64,000 bases of DNA from contig CACXQV010000010.1 of NCBI GenBank assembly GCA_902769875.1, positions 1 to 64,000 of the forward strand, in the 5' to 3' direction. Both the position numbers and the translations under genes were made by a program. Origin of the DNA: an uncultured Bacteroidia bacterium (GTDB taxonomy: Bacteria > Bacteroidota > Bacteroidia > Bacteroidales > F082). Shown piece by piece: positions 1-8,238 of this stretch (position 1 is the first letter of the stretch; each line of letters starts with the position of its first letter). The notes under the pieces were generated by a model. It had not been told where the DNA came from. It ran no database searches and worked only from the letters and a program-made list of their open reading frames with translations.

Positions 1-354
1 CACGCCTTCAACCGCTGCGCCCCCGACGAAGGCATCGAGCAGAAATACTGGTTCGTGTGCTCGTTCTACGGCGTGGAGGAAAACGGACAAAACGGATCGG
101 CCAACCTCGGCTTCGACGTGGTGCCCAACCCCAACAACGGGCGTATGACACTCAACTTCGAGCACCTCACCGGCAAGGTCAACGTGAAGGTCTACGACAT
201 GAAAGGCTCTCTGATTGACAGGTTCGAGACCTACAACGGCAGCGGCTCCTGCTCGCACGACTACCAGATGAAGCACGGCACCAACGGCTTCTACTTCTTC
301 GTGGCCACAAGCAAGGAAGGAACCATAGCGAAAAAAGTAGTGATTCAAAGATAA
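1..354 (+). CDS. T9SS type A sorting-domain protein, C-terminal fragment (5' end outside window)
   Basis: The frame is open from base 1 and ends at 354, so only the last 117 residues are present. They match the C-termini of the next two genes almost motif for motif: an Ile-Glu-x-Lys/Arg-Tyr-Trp segment, then C/S-SFYGVEEN, a PNPNNG motif, a KVYDMKG strand and a final KKVVIQR strand. This is the layout of a T9SS type A C-terminal sorting domain, a beta-sandwich removed on export across the outer membrane. The body of the protein lies to the left, but by similarity it is a third paralog of the 423 and 3555 genes. An internal GTG at 55 is not a real start. Confidence 0.85.
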   Translation, partial: HAFNRCAPDEGIEQKYWFVCSFYGVEENGQNGSANLGFDVVPNPNNGRMTLNFEHLTGKVNVKVYDMKGSLIDRFETYNGSGSCSHDYQMKHGTNGFYFFVATSKEGTIAKKVVIQR

Positions 355-365
355 ACATATAAAGT

Positions 366-397
366 TTGTAGAGACGCGCCGTGGCGCGTCTCTACAA
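366..397. repeat. REP-like perfect inverted repeat
   Basis: Two 15-bp arms (366-380 and 383-397) are perfect reverse complements around a GT dinucleotide. The core is GTAGAGACGCGCC / GGCGCGTCTCTAC. It lies between two co-directional paralogous genes. It could act as a transcript hairpin, but there is no U-run, so a dispersed palindromic element is more likely than a classical terminator. A GTG inside it opens an artefactual N-terminal extension of the next gene. Confidence 0.85.
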
Positions 398-422
398 TAA
401 ATCAACACCAAACAAAGCCAAA

Positions 423-3400
423 ATGAAGCGTCTTTTCATTGTATTTTCCCTCATTTTCAGCCTGAGCGTCCCTGCGGTGTGGGCACAGAGCACCTCCACC
501 CAAGGCAAAGAGTTCTGGCTCTCGTTTATGCACAACGGCTTCCGCGACCACACCAGCGGAGGTTGGGTCATCAACCAAGTGCTCATCAGCGCCAAGCGCA
601 ACTGCTCCGGAACGATTTCGAACCCCAACACGGGGTGGTCGCAAGAGTTCACGGTCAACGCAAACAACATCACCACCATCGAAATACCTGAACAAGAAGG
701 GTATCACAACAGTTCGCAATATGAAAGCATCCTGCAAAAAGGGCTCAAGGTGCAGTCGAGCGACACCATTTCGGTGTATTGCACCAACATTGCATACGTT
801 TCTTTCGATGCTTCATTCGTGCTTCCGGTGGAAAGTTTGGGCGACGAATACATCATCCAATCCTACGACCAATCATACCAAGGCGGCACGGCACAGAATG
901 CATTCGTCATCAACAACGAGACCAGCGCGTTCCTCATCGTCGCGACCGAGAACAACACCGTCGTCGACATCACCCCGACTTGCGCCACTTTGGCCGGACA
1001 CCTTGCCAACGAGACCTTTAGCGTCACCTTGAATGCGGGCGAGACCTACCACGTCAGGTCGACACGCACGGGCAACCAACGCGACCTCAGCGGGACAAGG
1101 GTGCTGGCCGCCGACTGCAAGCGCATCGCTGTATTCAACGGCAACACCCTCACCTGCATCCCCATCAACCAAGGCAACGGCTTCGACCACATCTTCGAAC
1201 AAGCGATGCCCTTGCGCTCATGGGGCAAAAACTTCGTGGTGACCAGCTCGATGAACCGCAACCGCGACTTCATCAAAATCACCTCAAGCGCCAACGACAA
1301 CGAAATCACCAAGAACGGTGAGGTTTTGGTCACATTGAACGCCAACCAGTCCTATACATTCGCGATGGCCGAAAGCGAGCGCTCGTGCTTCTTGCAAGCC
1401 ACACAGCCCAGTGCCGTTTACCTCTTCGACAACTCAAGCTACGACCAAAGTCCATTAGGTGGTTTGGGCGACCCCTCAATGGTGTGGATTGCCCCTGTTG
1501 AGCAACGCATCGATGAAGTGACCTTCTCCACCTTCGACCATCCCAACATCGAAATCGAGACACACAGCGTCAACATCATCGTCAACACCGAGGACATCGC
1601 CCAAGTCTTTTTGGATGGCGAGCAAATCTCCCCCCTCAATTTCAGTCGCGTCAACGGCAACAACGATTACAGTTTTGCGCGCCTGAGCATCGAGCACGGC
1701 AGGTATCACCTCTATTGCCCCAACGGATTCAACGCCCACGTCTATGGCTTTGGCGATGCCAAGGGATATGCCTATCTCGTCGGCTCCAATGCCAAGAACC
1801 TGAACACCAACCTGAGCCTCAACGGTGAAACAATGCTGCCAAACGAGAGCTTCAGCTATTGCGCCAACCAACCCATCACTTTCAATGCCAATGTCAACTT
1901 CCAAGAATACAACTTGTTATGGGATTTTGGCGATGGCACCACCAGCACACAAAACCCTGTAGTACACACCTATCAAGACAGTCGCGTCTATCATGTGGCC
2001 CTTTCGGTCAGCACCGACCAAGGCGGCTGCACAGGCACATCGAGCGACACGACCTACTTTTTCGTTGACGCCACCCAACAATACATCATCGAAAACGACC
2101 AGATTTGCGCCGGCGAGCTCTATACCGGACACGGTTTCACCAACGTAAGAATCGAAACCGACACCATTTTGGCCCGACTTGAAGACAACCCGATCCACCC
2201 CGAATGCAAGGACTCCTTGTTGGTTTACATCGATGCGCTTCCCCAATACCACATCCCCATCGACGACAGCCGCTGCTGGCAAGGTACGCCAAGCACATAC
2301 AAGGGCTACGGATTCAGCTTCATCTATGACCAGCCTGGCACATACGACCGCCAGCTCAACCTACAAACCGCCAACGGCTGCGACAGCGTGATCATGCTCC
2401 ACTTGACCGTGGCCGACCGCATCACTCACGAGTTCAGCGTCCACGATTGCACCGGAAGCTATGTTTGGGACGGACAAAGCTACACCACGAGCGGCGATTT
2501 CGTGAACAATTATGTTTCGGCAGGAGGTTGCGACAGCATAGTCACGATGCACCTCACCATAGGCCACACCCAACAAACCTCTTTTGACACCATCACTTGC
2601 AGCACCTTCCATTGGAATGGGCAAGACTACACACAATCAGGCACTTACACACAAGTTTTTGACACTTACGATGGCTGCGACAGTACGGTCGTGTGCCACC
2701 TCACCCTTTCGGGCAACGTGGAAGGCACTACCACTTCAGTCGCCGAGTGCGACTCATTCGAATGGCTCGGAACGGAATACACCATTTCGGGGCAATATTC
2801 CAAGGCCCTGACAACCGATTTGGGTTGCGACAGCACCGTATATCTCAACCTCGATTTGGATTACACACCCACCCCCACACCCATCTATCCCAAAGACACC
2901 ACCAACACCACGCCCCACTGGGTGGTAACGGCTACCGAGTTCCAAATCAACACCTACGACTATTGCCTGAGTGATGAGAATCCAGACTGCGAATGGGACA
3001 ACGTCGTTTGGAGCATCCTAAACGACGATGTGGATTGGGTGCTCGAACCTTTCGGAGAAAATGACCGAAATTGCAAACTATATGTGCTGAATCGCGTTGA
3101 AGACACGGTTTGGCTAAGTGCCAAGGTGTTCAACAACTGCGAAACGGAGGCCGGAATCGAGCGCAGGTATTGGCTCGTGTGCTCATTCTACGGCGTGGAC
3201 GAAAACCAAGCCCAAGCCGATTTCACCGTAACGCCCAACCCAAACAACGGACAAATGGCCTTGGGTTTCGAACACCTCGGCGGCAAACTCGAAATGAAGG
3301 TTTACGACGTGCGTGGCGTGCTCGTCGACGAGGCACGGTTTTTCAGTGCTGCGGATTCTTATTCCACTCCTTACACCTGCCCGACAAAGGCTAAAGGCTT

Positions 3401-3461
3401 GTATTTCTTTGTGGTTACGGGAAAACACGGTTCCGTGGCCCGAAAAGTTCTTGTCCAATAA
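423..3461 (+). CDS. Secreted T9SS cargo protein with IgGFc-binding-like N-terminus and PKD domain
   Basis: 1012 residues. ATG 423 is chosen because it begins a clean signal peptide (MKRLFIVFSLIFSLSVPAVWAQ); the frame extends up to a GTG inside a palindrome at 381. Mature protein: residues about 20-430 begin with TQGKEFWLSF and resemble the IgGFc-binding/adhesin N-terminal domain family. A PKD domain follows around 477-545 (WDFGDG near 500), then several Cys-containing repeats with GCDSxVxxxLxL spacing. A T9SS type A sorting domain ends it from about 930 (PNPNNG, KVYDVRG). The likely role is a cell-surface or released adhesin/binding protein; the ligand is unknown. It is paralogous along its length to the 3555 gene, so the array arose by tandem duplication. 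The IgGFc family name does not prove IgG binding. Confidence 0.85.
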   Translation: MKRLFIVFSLIFSLSVPAVWAQSTSTQGKEFWLSFMHNGFRDHTSGGWVINQVLISAKRNCSGTISNPNTGWSQEFTVNANNITTIEIPEQEGYHNSSQYESILQKGLKVQSSDTISVYCTNIAYVSFDASFVLPVESLGDEYIIQSYDQSYQGGTAQNAFVINNETSAFLIVATENNTVVDITPTCATLAGHLANETFSVTLNAGETYHVRSTRTGNQRDLSGTRVLAADCKRIAVFNGNTLTCIPINQGNGFDHIFEQAMPLRSWGKNFVVTSSMNRNRDFIKITSSANDNEITKNGEVLVTLNANQSYTFAMAESERSCFLQATQPSAVYLFDNSSYDQSPLGGLGDPSMVWIAPVEQRIDEVTFSTFDHPNIEIETHSVNIIVNTEDIAQVFLDGEQISPLNFSRVNGNNDYSFARLSIEHGRYHLYCPNGFNAHVYGFGDAKGYAYLVGSNAKNLNTNLSLNGETMLPNESFSYCANQPITFNANVNFQEYNLLWDFGDGTTSTQNPVVHTYQDSRVYHVALSVSTDQGGCTGTSSDTTYFFVDATQQYIIENDQICAGELYTGHGFTNVRIETDTILARLEDNPIHPECKDSLLVYIDALPQYHIPIDDSRCWQGTPSTYKGYGFSFIYDQPGTYDRQLNLQTANGCDSVIMLHLTVADRITHEFSVHDCTGSYVWDGQSYTTSGDFVNNYVSAGGCDSIVTMHLTIGHTQQTSFDTITCSTFHWNGQDYTQSGTYTQVFDTYDGCDSTVVCHLTLSGNVEGTTTSVAECDSFEWLGTEYTISGQYSKALTTDLGCDSTVYLNLDLDYTPTPTPIYPKDTTNTTPHWVVTATEFQINTYDYCLSDENPDCEWDNVVWSILNDDVDWVLEPFGENDRNCKLYVLNRVEDTVWLSAKVFNNCETEAGIERRYWLVCSFYGVDENQAQADFTVTPNPNNGQMALGFEHLGGKLEMKVYDVRGVLVDEARFFSAADSYSTPYTCPTKAKGLYFFVVTGKHGSVARKVLVQ

Positions 3462-3476
3462 CCTGAATATTTGCGT

Positions 3477-3484
3477 TATCTTTG
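3477..3484 (+). promoter_or_regulatory. Possible Bacteroidota -7 promoter element (TATCTTTG)
   Basis: TATCTTTG fits the TAnnTTTG -7 consensus and lies 70 bases upstream of the next ATG. The nearest TTG upstream (3451-3453) is 23 bases away, slightly longer than usual, so the call is tentative. It would let this paralog be transcribed independently of its neighbour. Confidence 0.35.
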
Positions 3485-3554
3485 CAGGCAACAACATACC
3501 TAATAATAATATTGAGATAAAACGAACAATCCTCACCTTTAAACTACCTACACG

Positions 3555-6284
3555 ATGAAAAAGTTCAAAGCCATATTGTTGTTTGCCTTTGCGTTGGCCC
3601 TCATCTCCCCGACCTTACGGGCCCAAGACATCTCCACCCAAGGCAAGGAATTTTGGGTATCCTATATCGGCAACAGCTACAAGGAAAACACGAGCGACCC
3701 AAACGGATGGATTCGCATTCAGCTGTTAATCAGCGCAAAACACAATTGCGAAGGCGACATCATCAACCCCAATACCGGCTGGACACGGCATTTCGAGGTG
3801 GAAGCAGACAACATCTTTTCCATTGACATCGACCCAAGCCAAGCCTACATAGAGGTTTCGGAATACGGACAAGTGGTCGACAAAGGCCTTCAAGTGATTA
3901 CGACCGACACGGTTTCGGTGTATTGCGCCAACATAGCCACCTACTCATTCGATGCCTCGTATGTGCTCCCCATCGACGGCATTGCCGACGACTACATCAT
4001 CCAGACTTACGACCAATCGGGCGGCATGGACTACAACCCCACAAGCGCTTTCGTGATTGTGGCCACCGAAGACAACACGACCGTCGACATCACGCCCTCG
4101 GTGAAGACCTTGGACAACCACGATGCAGGCACGGAATACACCATCACGCTCAACAAAGGGCAAGCCTATCAGGTAAGGTCGAACATGGGCTACACTGGCA
4201 ACCGCGACCTGAGCGGCACAAGGGTGACCGCCCGCGACTGCAAACGCATCGCCGTATTCAACGGCAACAACCTCTCCACCGTGCCTACCGACGCCGGCAG
4301 CGACGCCGACTGCATTTTTGAGCAAGCCATGCCTTTGCGCTCGTGGGGAAAGAAGTTCGTGGTGACCTCGTCGCTCAACCGCATCGACGACTATGTGAAA
4401 ATCACCTCCTCATCCGACGGGAACGAAATCACCAGAAACGGCACCCACCTTTGCACCTTGAATGCCAACGAGTCGTACACCTACAGGATTCCCGCCACCG
4501 ACAAGTCGAGCTATATCGAGGCCACGTTCAGCTGCGCCGTCTATCTCTTCAACAGCAGCTCGTCGTATATGGGCAATGGCGCCCCGTCAATGGTGTGGAT
4601 TTCGCCCATCGAACAACGCATCAACGAAATCACCTTCTCCACCTTCAACTATGACTACACCAACGTCACCATCGGGCACCATTATGTGAACATCATCGTT
4701 GAAAACCAAGATACCGAAAACGTGACCTTGGACGGCATTTTGCTGAATCCCGACCAGTTCGACGCTGTCAACGGGAGTTCGACCTACAGTTATATCCGGA
4801 AGGAAATCAGCCACGGCGTACACCACCTCAACAGCCCGCACGGCTTCAATGCCCACGTTTATGGCTTTGACCGCGCAAGAGGCTATGCCTATATGGTTGG
4901 GTCAAAAGCCACCGACCTCTCCACATCGATCATCATCGACGACCTGCTCGTTTCGCCTTACGACACGGTGAGCAACTGCACGATGGACGAGATTACCTTC
5001 TTCGCCGACATCAACTTGTCCGACTATAACTTGGTGTGGGAGTTTGGCGACGGCCAAACCAGCACCGACAACCCCACGACGCATGCCTACTCCGACCACG
5101 ACCTCTACCAAGCCAAGCTCACGGTGACCACCGCTGATTTGCCCTGCGGCGGATCGTCGGACAGCAACACCACTTTTTTCTACATCGATTCAAGGCGCGA
5201 GCCCGACCTGAACTACAGCGACGAAACCTGTGCCGGAAGTCTCTACACGGGCCACGGCTTCAGCAACGTAGCCATCACCGCCGACACCACACTGAGCCGC
5301 GAGGAACCCGGAGAGCTCAATCCGGGCTGCACACGACTTGTCAGCGTACACATCACCTGCTATCCAGTCAACGACACCACCATCAACGACTTGGTGTGCT
5401 TCAAGGGTCCCGACACCTACAATAATTATGGCTTCGACCTGCCTTACGACGCGCCGGGCACCTACACCGCATCGCGCGTGGGCACCAACCAATACGGCTG
5501 CGAAAGGACTGTTTTCTTGAACCTTGTGGTGGGCGACGCCACCGAAGGAACCACTGAAAACGTCAGCGACAAGTGCGACTTCTACGAATGGAACGGGGTG
5601 ATGCTTTATGAATCGGGGCAATACACCGACACGGTGGCCAACGATGACGGTTGCTACACCATCAACCGCCTCGACCTCACCTTGGAATACACGCCCCATC
5701 CCACCCCTATCCATCCTGTCGATACGGCCAACACTTCGCCCCACTGGGTCATCACCGCCACCGAGTTCCAAATCAACACTTACGATTTCACCCTCGACGA
5801 GGAGAACCCGCATTGCGAATGGGACACCGTGGACTGGAGCATCGAAAGCTACGACAGCCATTGGGTGCTTGAGCCTTTCGGAGAGAAAGGGAAAAGCTGC
5901 AAGGTGTATGTGCTGAACCGCTCGGAAGACACGGTTTGGCTGACCGCCAAGGTATTCAACGGCTGTGTGGAGACAGGAATCGAGCGCAAGTATTGGCTGC
6001 TCAGCTCGTTCTACGATGTTGAAGAAAACCTGTTGCAGCCCCAAATCGACATTGTCCCCAATCCGAACCACGGAGAAATGGAAATCGTGGCAGAAGGAAT
6101 GGATGGCGAAGTGGAAGCCAAGGTCTACGACATGCGAGGCTTGTTGGTTGGCCAATTCAAGTTTTCGGCCACGCACCAAAGCCGCTTTTCGTATCGTTTC
6201 GACGGCCATCCAAGCGGTATGTATTTGCTGGTTTTCAACAACAACGGGTGCATCATCACAAAAAAAGCCATCGTAATCAAATAA
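3555..6284 (+). CDS. Secreted T9SS cargo protein, paralog of the preceding gene
   Basis: 909 residues. An N-terminal signal peptide ends near LRAQD; then STQGKEFWVSY opens the same IgGFc-binding-like domain as in the 423 gene. A PKD domain (WEFGDG near residue 495) is followed by fewer Cys-repeat units than in the paralog (one GCERTV and one GCYTIN unit against four or five), which explains most of the 100-residue length difference. A T9SS type A sorting domain starts at about residue 828 (PNPNHG, KVYDMRG, final KKAIVIK). The copies differ mainly in repeat number and surface loops, as expected for an array diversifying by duplication and repeat loss. The protein should be exported by the T9SS and surface-anchored or released. 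The ligand is unknown. Confidence 0.85.
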   Translation: MKKFKAILLFAFALALISPTLRAQDISTQGKEFWVSYIGNSYKENTSDPNGWIRIQLLISAKHNCEGDIINPNTGWTRHFEVEADNIFSIDIDPSQAYIEVSEYGQVVDKGLQVITTDTVSVYCANIATYSFDASYVLPIDGIADDYIIQTYDQSGGMDYNPTSAFVIVATEDNTTVDITPSVKTLDNHDAGTEYTITLNKGQAYQVRSNMGYTGNRDLSGTRVTARDCKRIAVFNGNNLSTVPTDAGSDADCIFEQAMPLRSWGKKFVVTSSLNRIDDYVKITSSSDGNEITRNGTHLCTLNANESYTYRIPATDKSSYIEATFSCAVYLFNSSSSYMGNGAPSMVWISPIEQRINEITFSTFNYDYTNVTIGHHYVNIIVENQDTENVTLDGILLNPDQFDAVNGSSTYSYIRKEISHGVHHLNSPHGFNAHVYGFDRARGYAYMVGSKATDLSTSIIIDDLLVSPYDTVSNCTMDEITFFADINLSDYNLVWEFGDGQTSTDNPTTHAYSDHDLYQAKLTVTTADLPCGGSSDSNTTFFYIDSRREPDLNYSDETCAGSLYTGHGFSNVAITADTTLSREEPGELNPGCTRLVSVHITCYPVNDTTINDLVCFKGPDTYNNYGFDLPYDAPGTYTASRVGTNQYGCERTVFLNLVVGDATEGTTENVSDKCDFYEWNGVMLYESGQYTDTVANDDGCYTINRLDLTLEYTPHPTPIHPVDTANTSPHWVITATEFQINTYDFTLDEENPHCEWDTVDWSIESYDSHWVLEPFGEKGKSCKVYVLNRSEDTVWLTAKVFNGCVETGIERKYWLLSSFYDVEENLLQPQIDIVPNPNHGEMEIVAEGMDGEVEAKVYDMRGLLVGQFKFSATHQSRFSYRFDGHPSGMYLLVFNNNGCIITKKAIVIK

Positions 6285-6327
6285 TTTTCAAACATTTGCA
6301 ATAAAATAACAAAAAATCGCGTTATTA

Positions 6328-6360
6328 TTGACGAAGATAAAACATATTTCCTTACATTTG
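6328..6360 (+). promoter_or_regulatory. Candidate promoter of the lipoprotein/beta-barrel pair
   Basis: TTG at 6328-6330 and TACATTTG at 6353-6360, separated by 22 bases, match the Bacteroidota -33/-7 pattern. The element sits 37 bases before ATG 6398, in an AT-rich gap. Confidence 0.45.
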
Positions 6361-6397
6361 CCAAATTATTTTCTACAAAGGAAGAATAGCATATACT

Positions 6398-7252
6398 ATG
6401 AAGAAGCACATAATAAGAACTGTCCTATTCCTTTCGGGGCTCGCTCTCCTGACTTCATGCCTCAAAGACGACCCAAAAAACAACAAAACCATCTATTACG
6501 GGTATCAACAGATTCCGAACATCAACGACTATATGCCCAAAACCCTCTTGCAGTCGATGGGGCAAAACCATCTTTATTATGGCGACGAGCCGCCAAAGAT
6601 CGAGGGTTCGTACACGACCGACAACACCATTGTGACACACGTCCAACTGATTCCCGAAAGCCATTGGGTGATGAACGAAGGTGCCATTTCGGGCTACAGG
6701 TACTTCAAGTTTTTTGAGCAACACATGGGTATCGCTGAGCTGAACTACCTGTATTACAACAAAGATGTTTCGACAGTCTTTACCGAAATCGAGCGGTCGA
6801 GAAACGACAGCACATACATCATCACAAAGGAGCATTTCAGCGAATTCGTCGCAGATTCATTGGCACCCATCTATTTCAAGGACGACCAAGTAAAGCCAGA
6901 GGTTTTCAAGAACGTCTACATCATCGGACGCGACCCGTATTTCACCATCTATTATTATGATGTCATTTACACGAACATATTCCAACCCCTGAAAGCCAAC
7001 ATCATTTCGGGCAGGATCGCCAAAGAAACCGTCATAGTAACCGACACCGTGAGCGGCACCACCGACACGATTGCCAGGCCTGTCATCAAGGATTTCAAAT
7101 GGGGTATCGAGATCATGAAATACTTCAAAGGAGGCACCGTCCTCGATATGATTCTCAATCCGCCCGTTGGCCAACAAACACTTGGTAAACCCGGAGATGT
7201 CATCATCATTGAAAACCCAACCGACGTCCACCAAGGAGATTATCAAGAATAA
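6398..7252 (+). CDS. Hypothetical lipoprotein
   Basis: 284 residues. The N-terminus is a clear lipoprotein signal (MKKHIIRTVLFLSGLALLTSC, lipid Cys21) followed by Lys-Asp-Asp, a context compatible with outer-membrane or surface retention. The rest is a soluble, Tyr- and Asp-rich domain with no motif I recognise. It ends only 19 bases before a beta-barrel gene in the same direction, so the two are probably one transcript and may form a membrane-associated pair. I cannot assign a function. Codon use looks like that of its neighbours. Confidence 0.75.
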   Translation: MKKHIIRTVLFLSGLALLTSCLKDDPKNNKTIYYGYQQIPNINDYMPKTLLQSMGQNHLYYGDEPPKIEGSYTTDNTIVTHVQLIPESHWVMNEGAISGYRYFKFFEQHMGIAELNYLYYNKDVSTVFTEIERSRNDSTYIITKEHFSEFVADSLAPIYFKDDQVKPEVFKNVYIIGRDPYFTIYYYDVIYTNIFQPLKANIISGRIAKETVIVTDTVSGTTDTIARPVIKDFKWGIEIMKYFKGGTVLDMILNPPVGQQTLGKPGDVIIIENPTDVHQGDYQE

Positions 7253-7271
7253 CAACTAAAAAACTCAGCAG

Positions 7272-8150
7272 ATGAAAAAGATATTTGCCATCCTTATCCT
7301 GTCTTTAGCCGTTTTCGGCAACGATGCCATGGCGCAATTCCGCAAGCCATTGCAATCGTCAAGCAATCGCGTCAACCCCAACGAAGCCAAATACAACATT
7401 GGCCTCGTCGGTGGAGTCACTATGACGCAATGGGTGCATTTCGGGGGGACAAAGACACAATATAACCACACGTTCAATTTCGGCCCAACGGCAGGACTAT
7501 CCATCGAGCGCATGATCAACAAGACCACTTCGGTCTCGCTCGAAGGCCTCTTCGCGATGCGCAACACGCAATTGAGCTACGACGTGACCAACTTCCCCAC
7601 CGGCCTTTTCCAGAACGACGACTTCTATAGACAATATAATGCTGATTATCAAGAAGTCAACGTGCAAGTGCCTGTGACTTTCTATCTCAGCAATGGCAAC
7701 ATCAGGCCCTACGTTTTTGTGGGACCGCGTTTCAGCCTTCCGCTTTCAGGAAAGATGATTTGGAAGAAGACGAAAATCGAAGGCTATGGCACGCCCGAAC
7801 AACATTACGATGAAACGCAAACCACCATCGACACGGTTGAGATGAACGCCCAAAACCTCCGCAGCTGGAACGTGGGCATTGTGGCCGGCGCAGGCGTTCT
7901 CTTCAAGCTCAATATGAACAACTATTATTTTTTGCTCAAGGTGGATGCCTCGGCCCACGCCGCAGTCATCAACTCGTTCACGAAAGAGGAAATCAACGGT
8001 GAAGCGACCAACGTTATCGGCGCCGCCTACATCGACCCGTATCTGTTGGGAATGCGTTTCAACACCGACGCCACCGTGAAACTCACATTCATGTTCCCCC
8101 TGAAGAAGCAACTCAAAGGCGCATGCATGAAGTGGGGAGAATACGATTAA
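7272..8150 (+). CDS. Outer-membrane beta-barrel protein (PorT-like family)
   Basis: 292 residues with a Sec signal peptide ending at AMAQF. The body has alternating amphipathic strands: GLVGGVTMTQW, TAGLSIERM, VSLEGLFAMR, VNVQVPVTFYL, IRPYVFVGPRFSLPL, a second GIVAGAGVLFKL, and a C-terminal strand rich in Leu/Phe. This is the pattern of the small eight-stranded outer-membrane beta-barrel families common in Bacteroidota. It follows the lipoprotein gene with a 19-base gap. A bidirectional terminator lies just downstream. A structural or T9SS-accessory role is possible but not shown by the sequence. Confidence 0.75.
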   Translation: MKKIFAILILSLAVFGNDAMAQFRKPLQSSSNRVNPNEAKYNIGLVGGVTMTQWVHFGGTKTQYNHTFNFGPTAGLSIERMINKTTSVSLEGLFAMRNTQLSYDVTNFPTGLFQNDDFYRQYNADYQEVNVQVPVTFYLSNGNIRPYVFVGPRFSLPLSGKMIWKKTKIEGYGTPEQHYDETQTTIDTVEMNAQNLRSWNVGIVAGAGVLFKLNMNNYYFLLKVDASAHAAVINSFTKEEINGEATNVIGAAYIDPYLLGMRFNTDATVKLTFMFPLKKQLKGACMKWGEYD

Positions 8151-8182
8151 GAATGATTTGATTTGTTTGTTAATGTAATTGT

Positions 8183-8213
8183 AAACGAGGCGGCCAGTTG
8201 GGTCGCCTCGTTT
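8183..8213. terminator. Bidirectional terminator between convergent genes
   Basis: A 10-bp perfect stem (AAACGAGGCG at 8183-8192 with CGCCTCGTTT at 8204-8213), extendable by GCC/GGT pairs, with AT-rich flanks on both sides. It sits between the plus-strand beta-barrel gene and the minus-strand M16 peptidase gene and can serve both. Confidence 0.75.
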
Positions 8214-8238
8214 CGTTACATAGGTATGAAAATGAAAT

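Noticed and set aside
381-422. GTG start for the first complete T9SS gene
   Set aside because: It falls in a perfect palindrome and adds a non-signal extension in front of a good signal peptide at 423.
5190-6209. 339-residue minus-strand open frame
   Set aside because: Antisense to a T9SS cargo gene with clear PKD and sorting domains.
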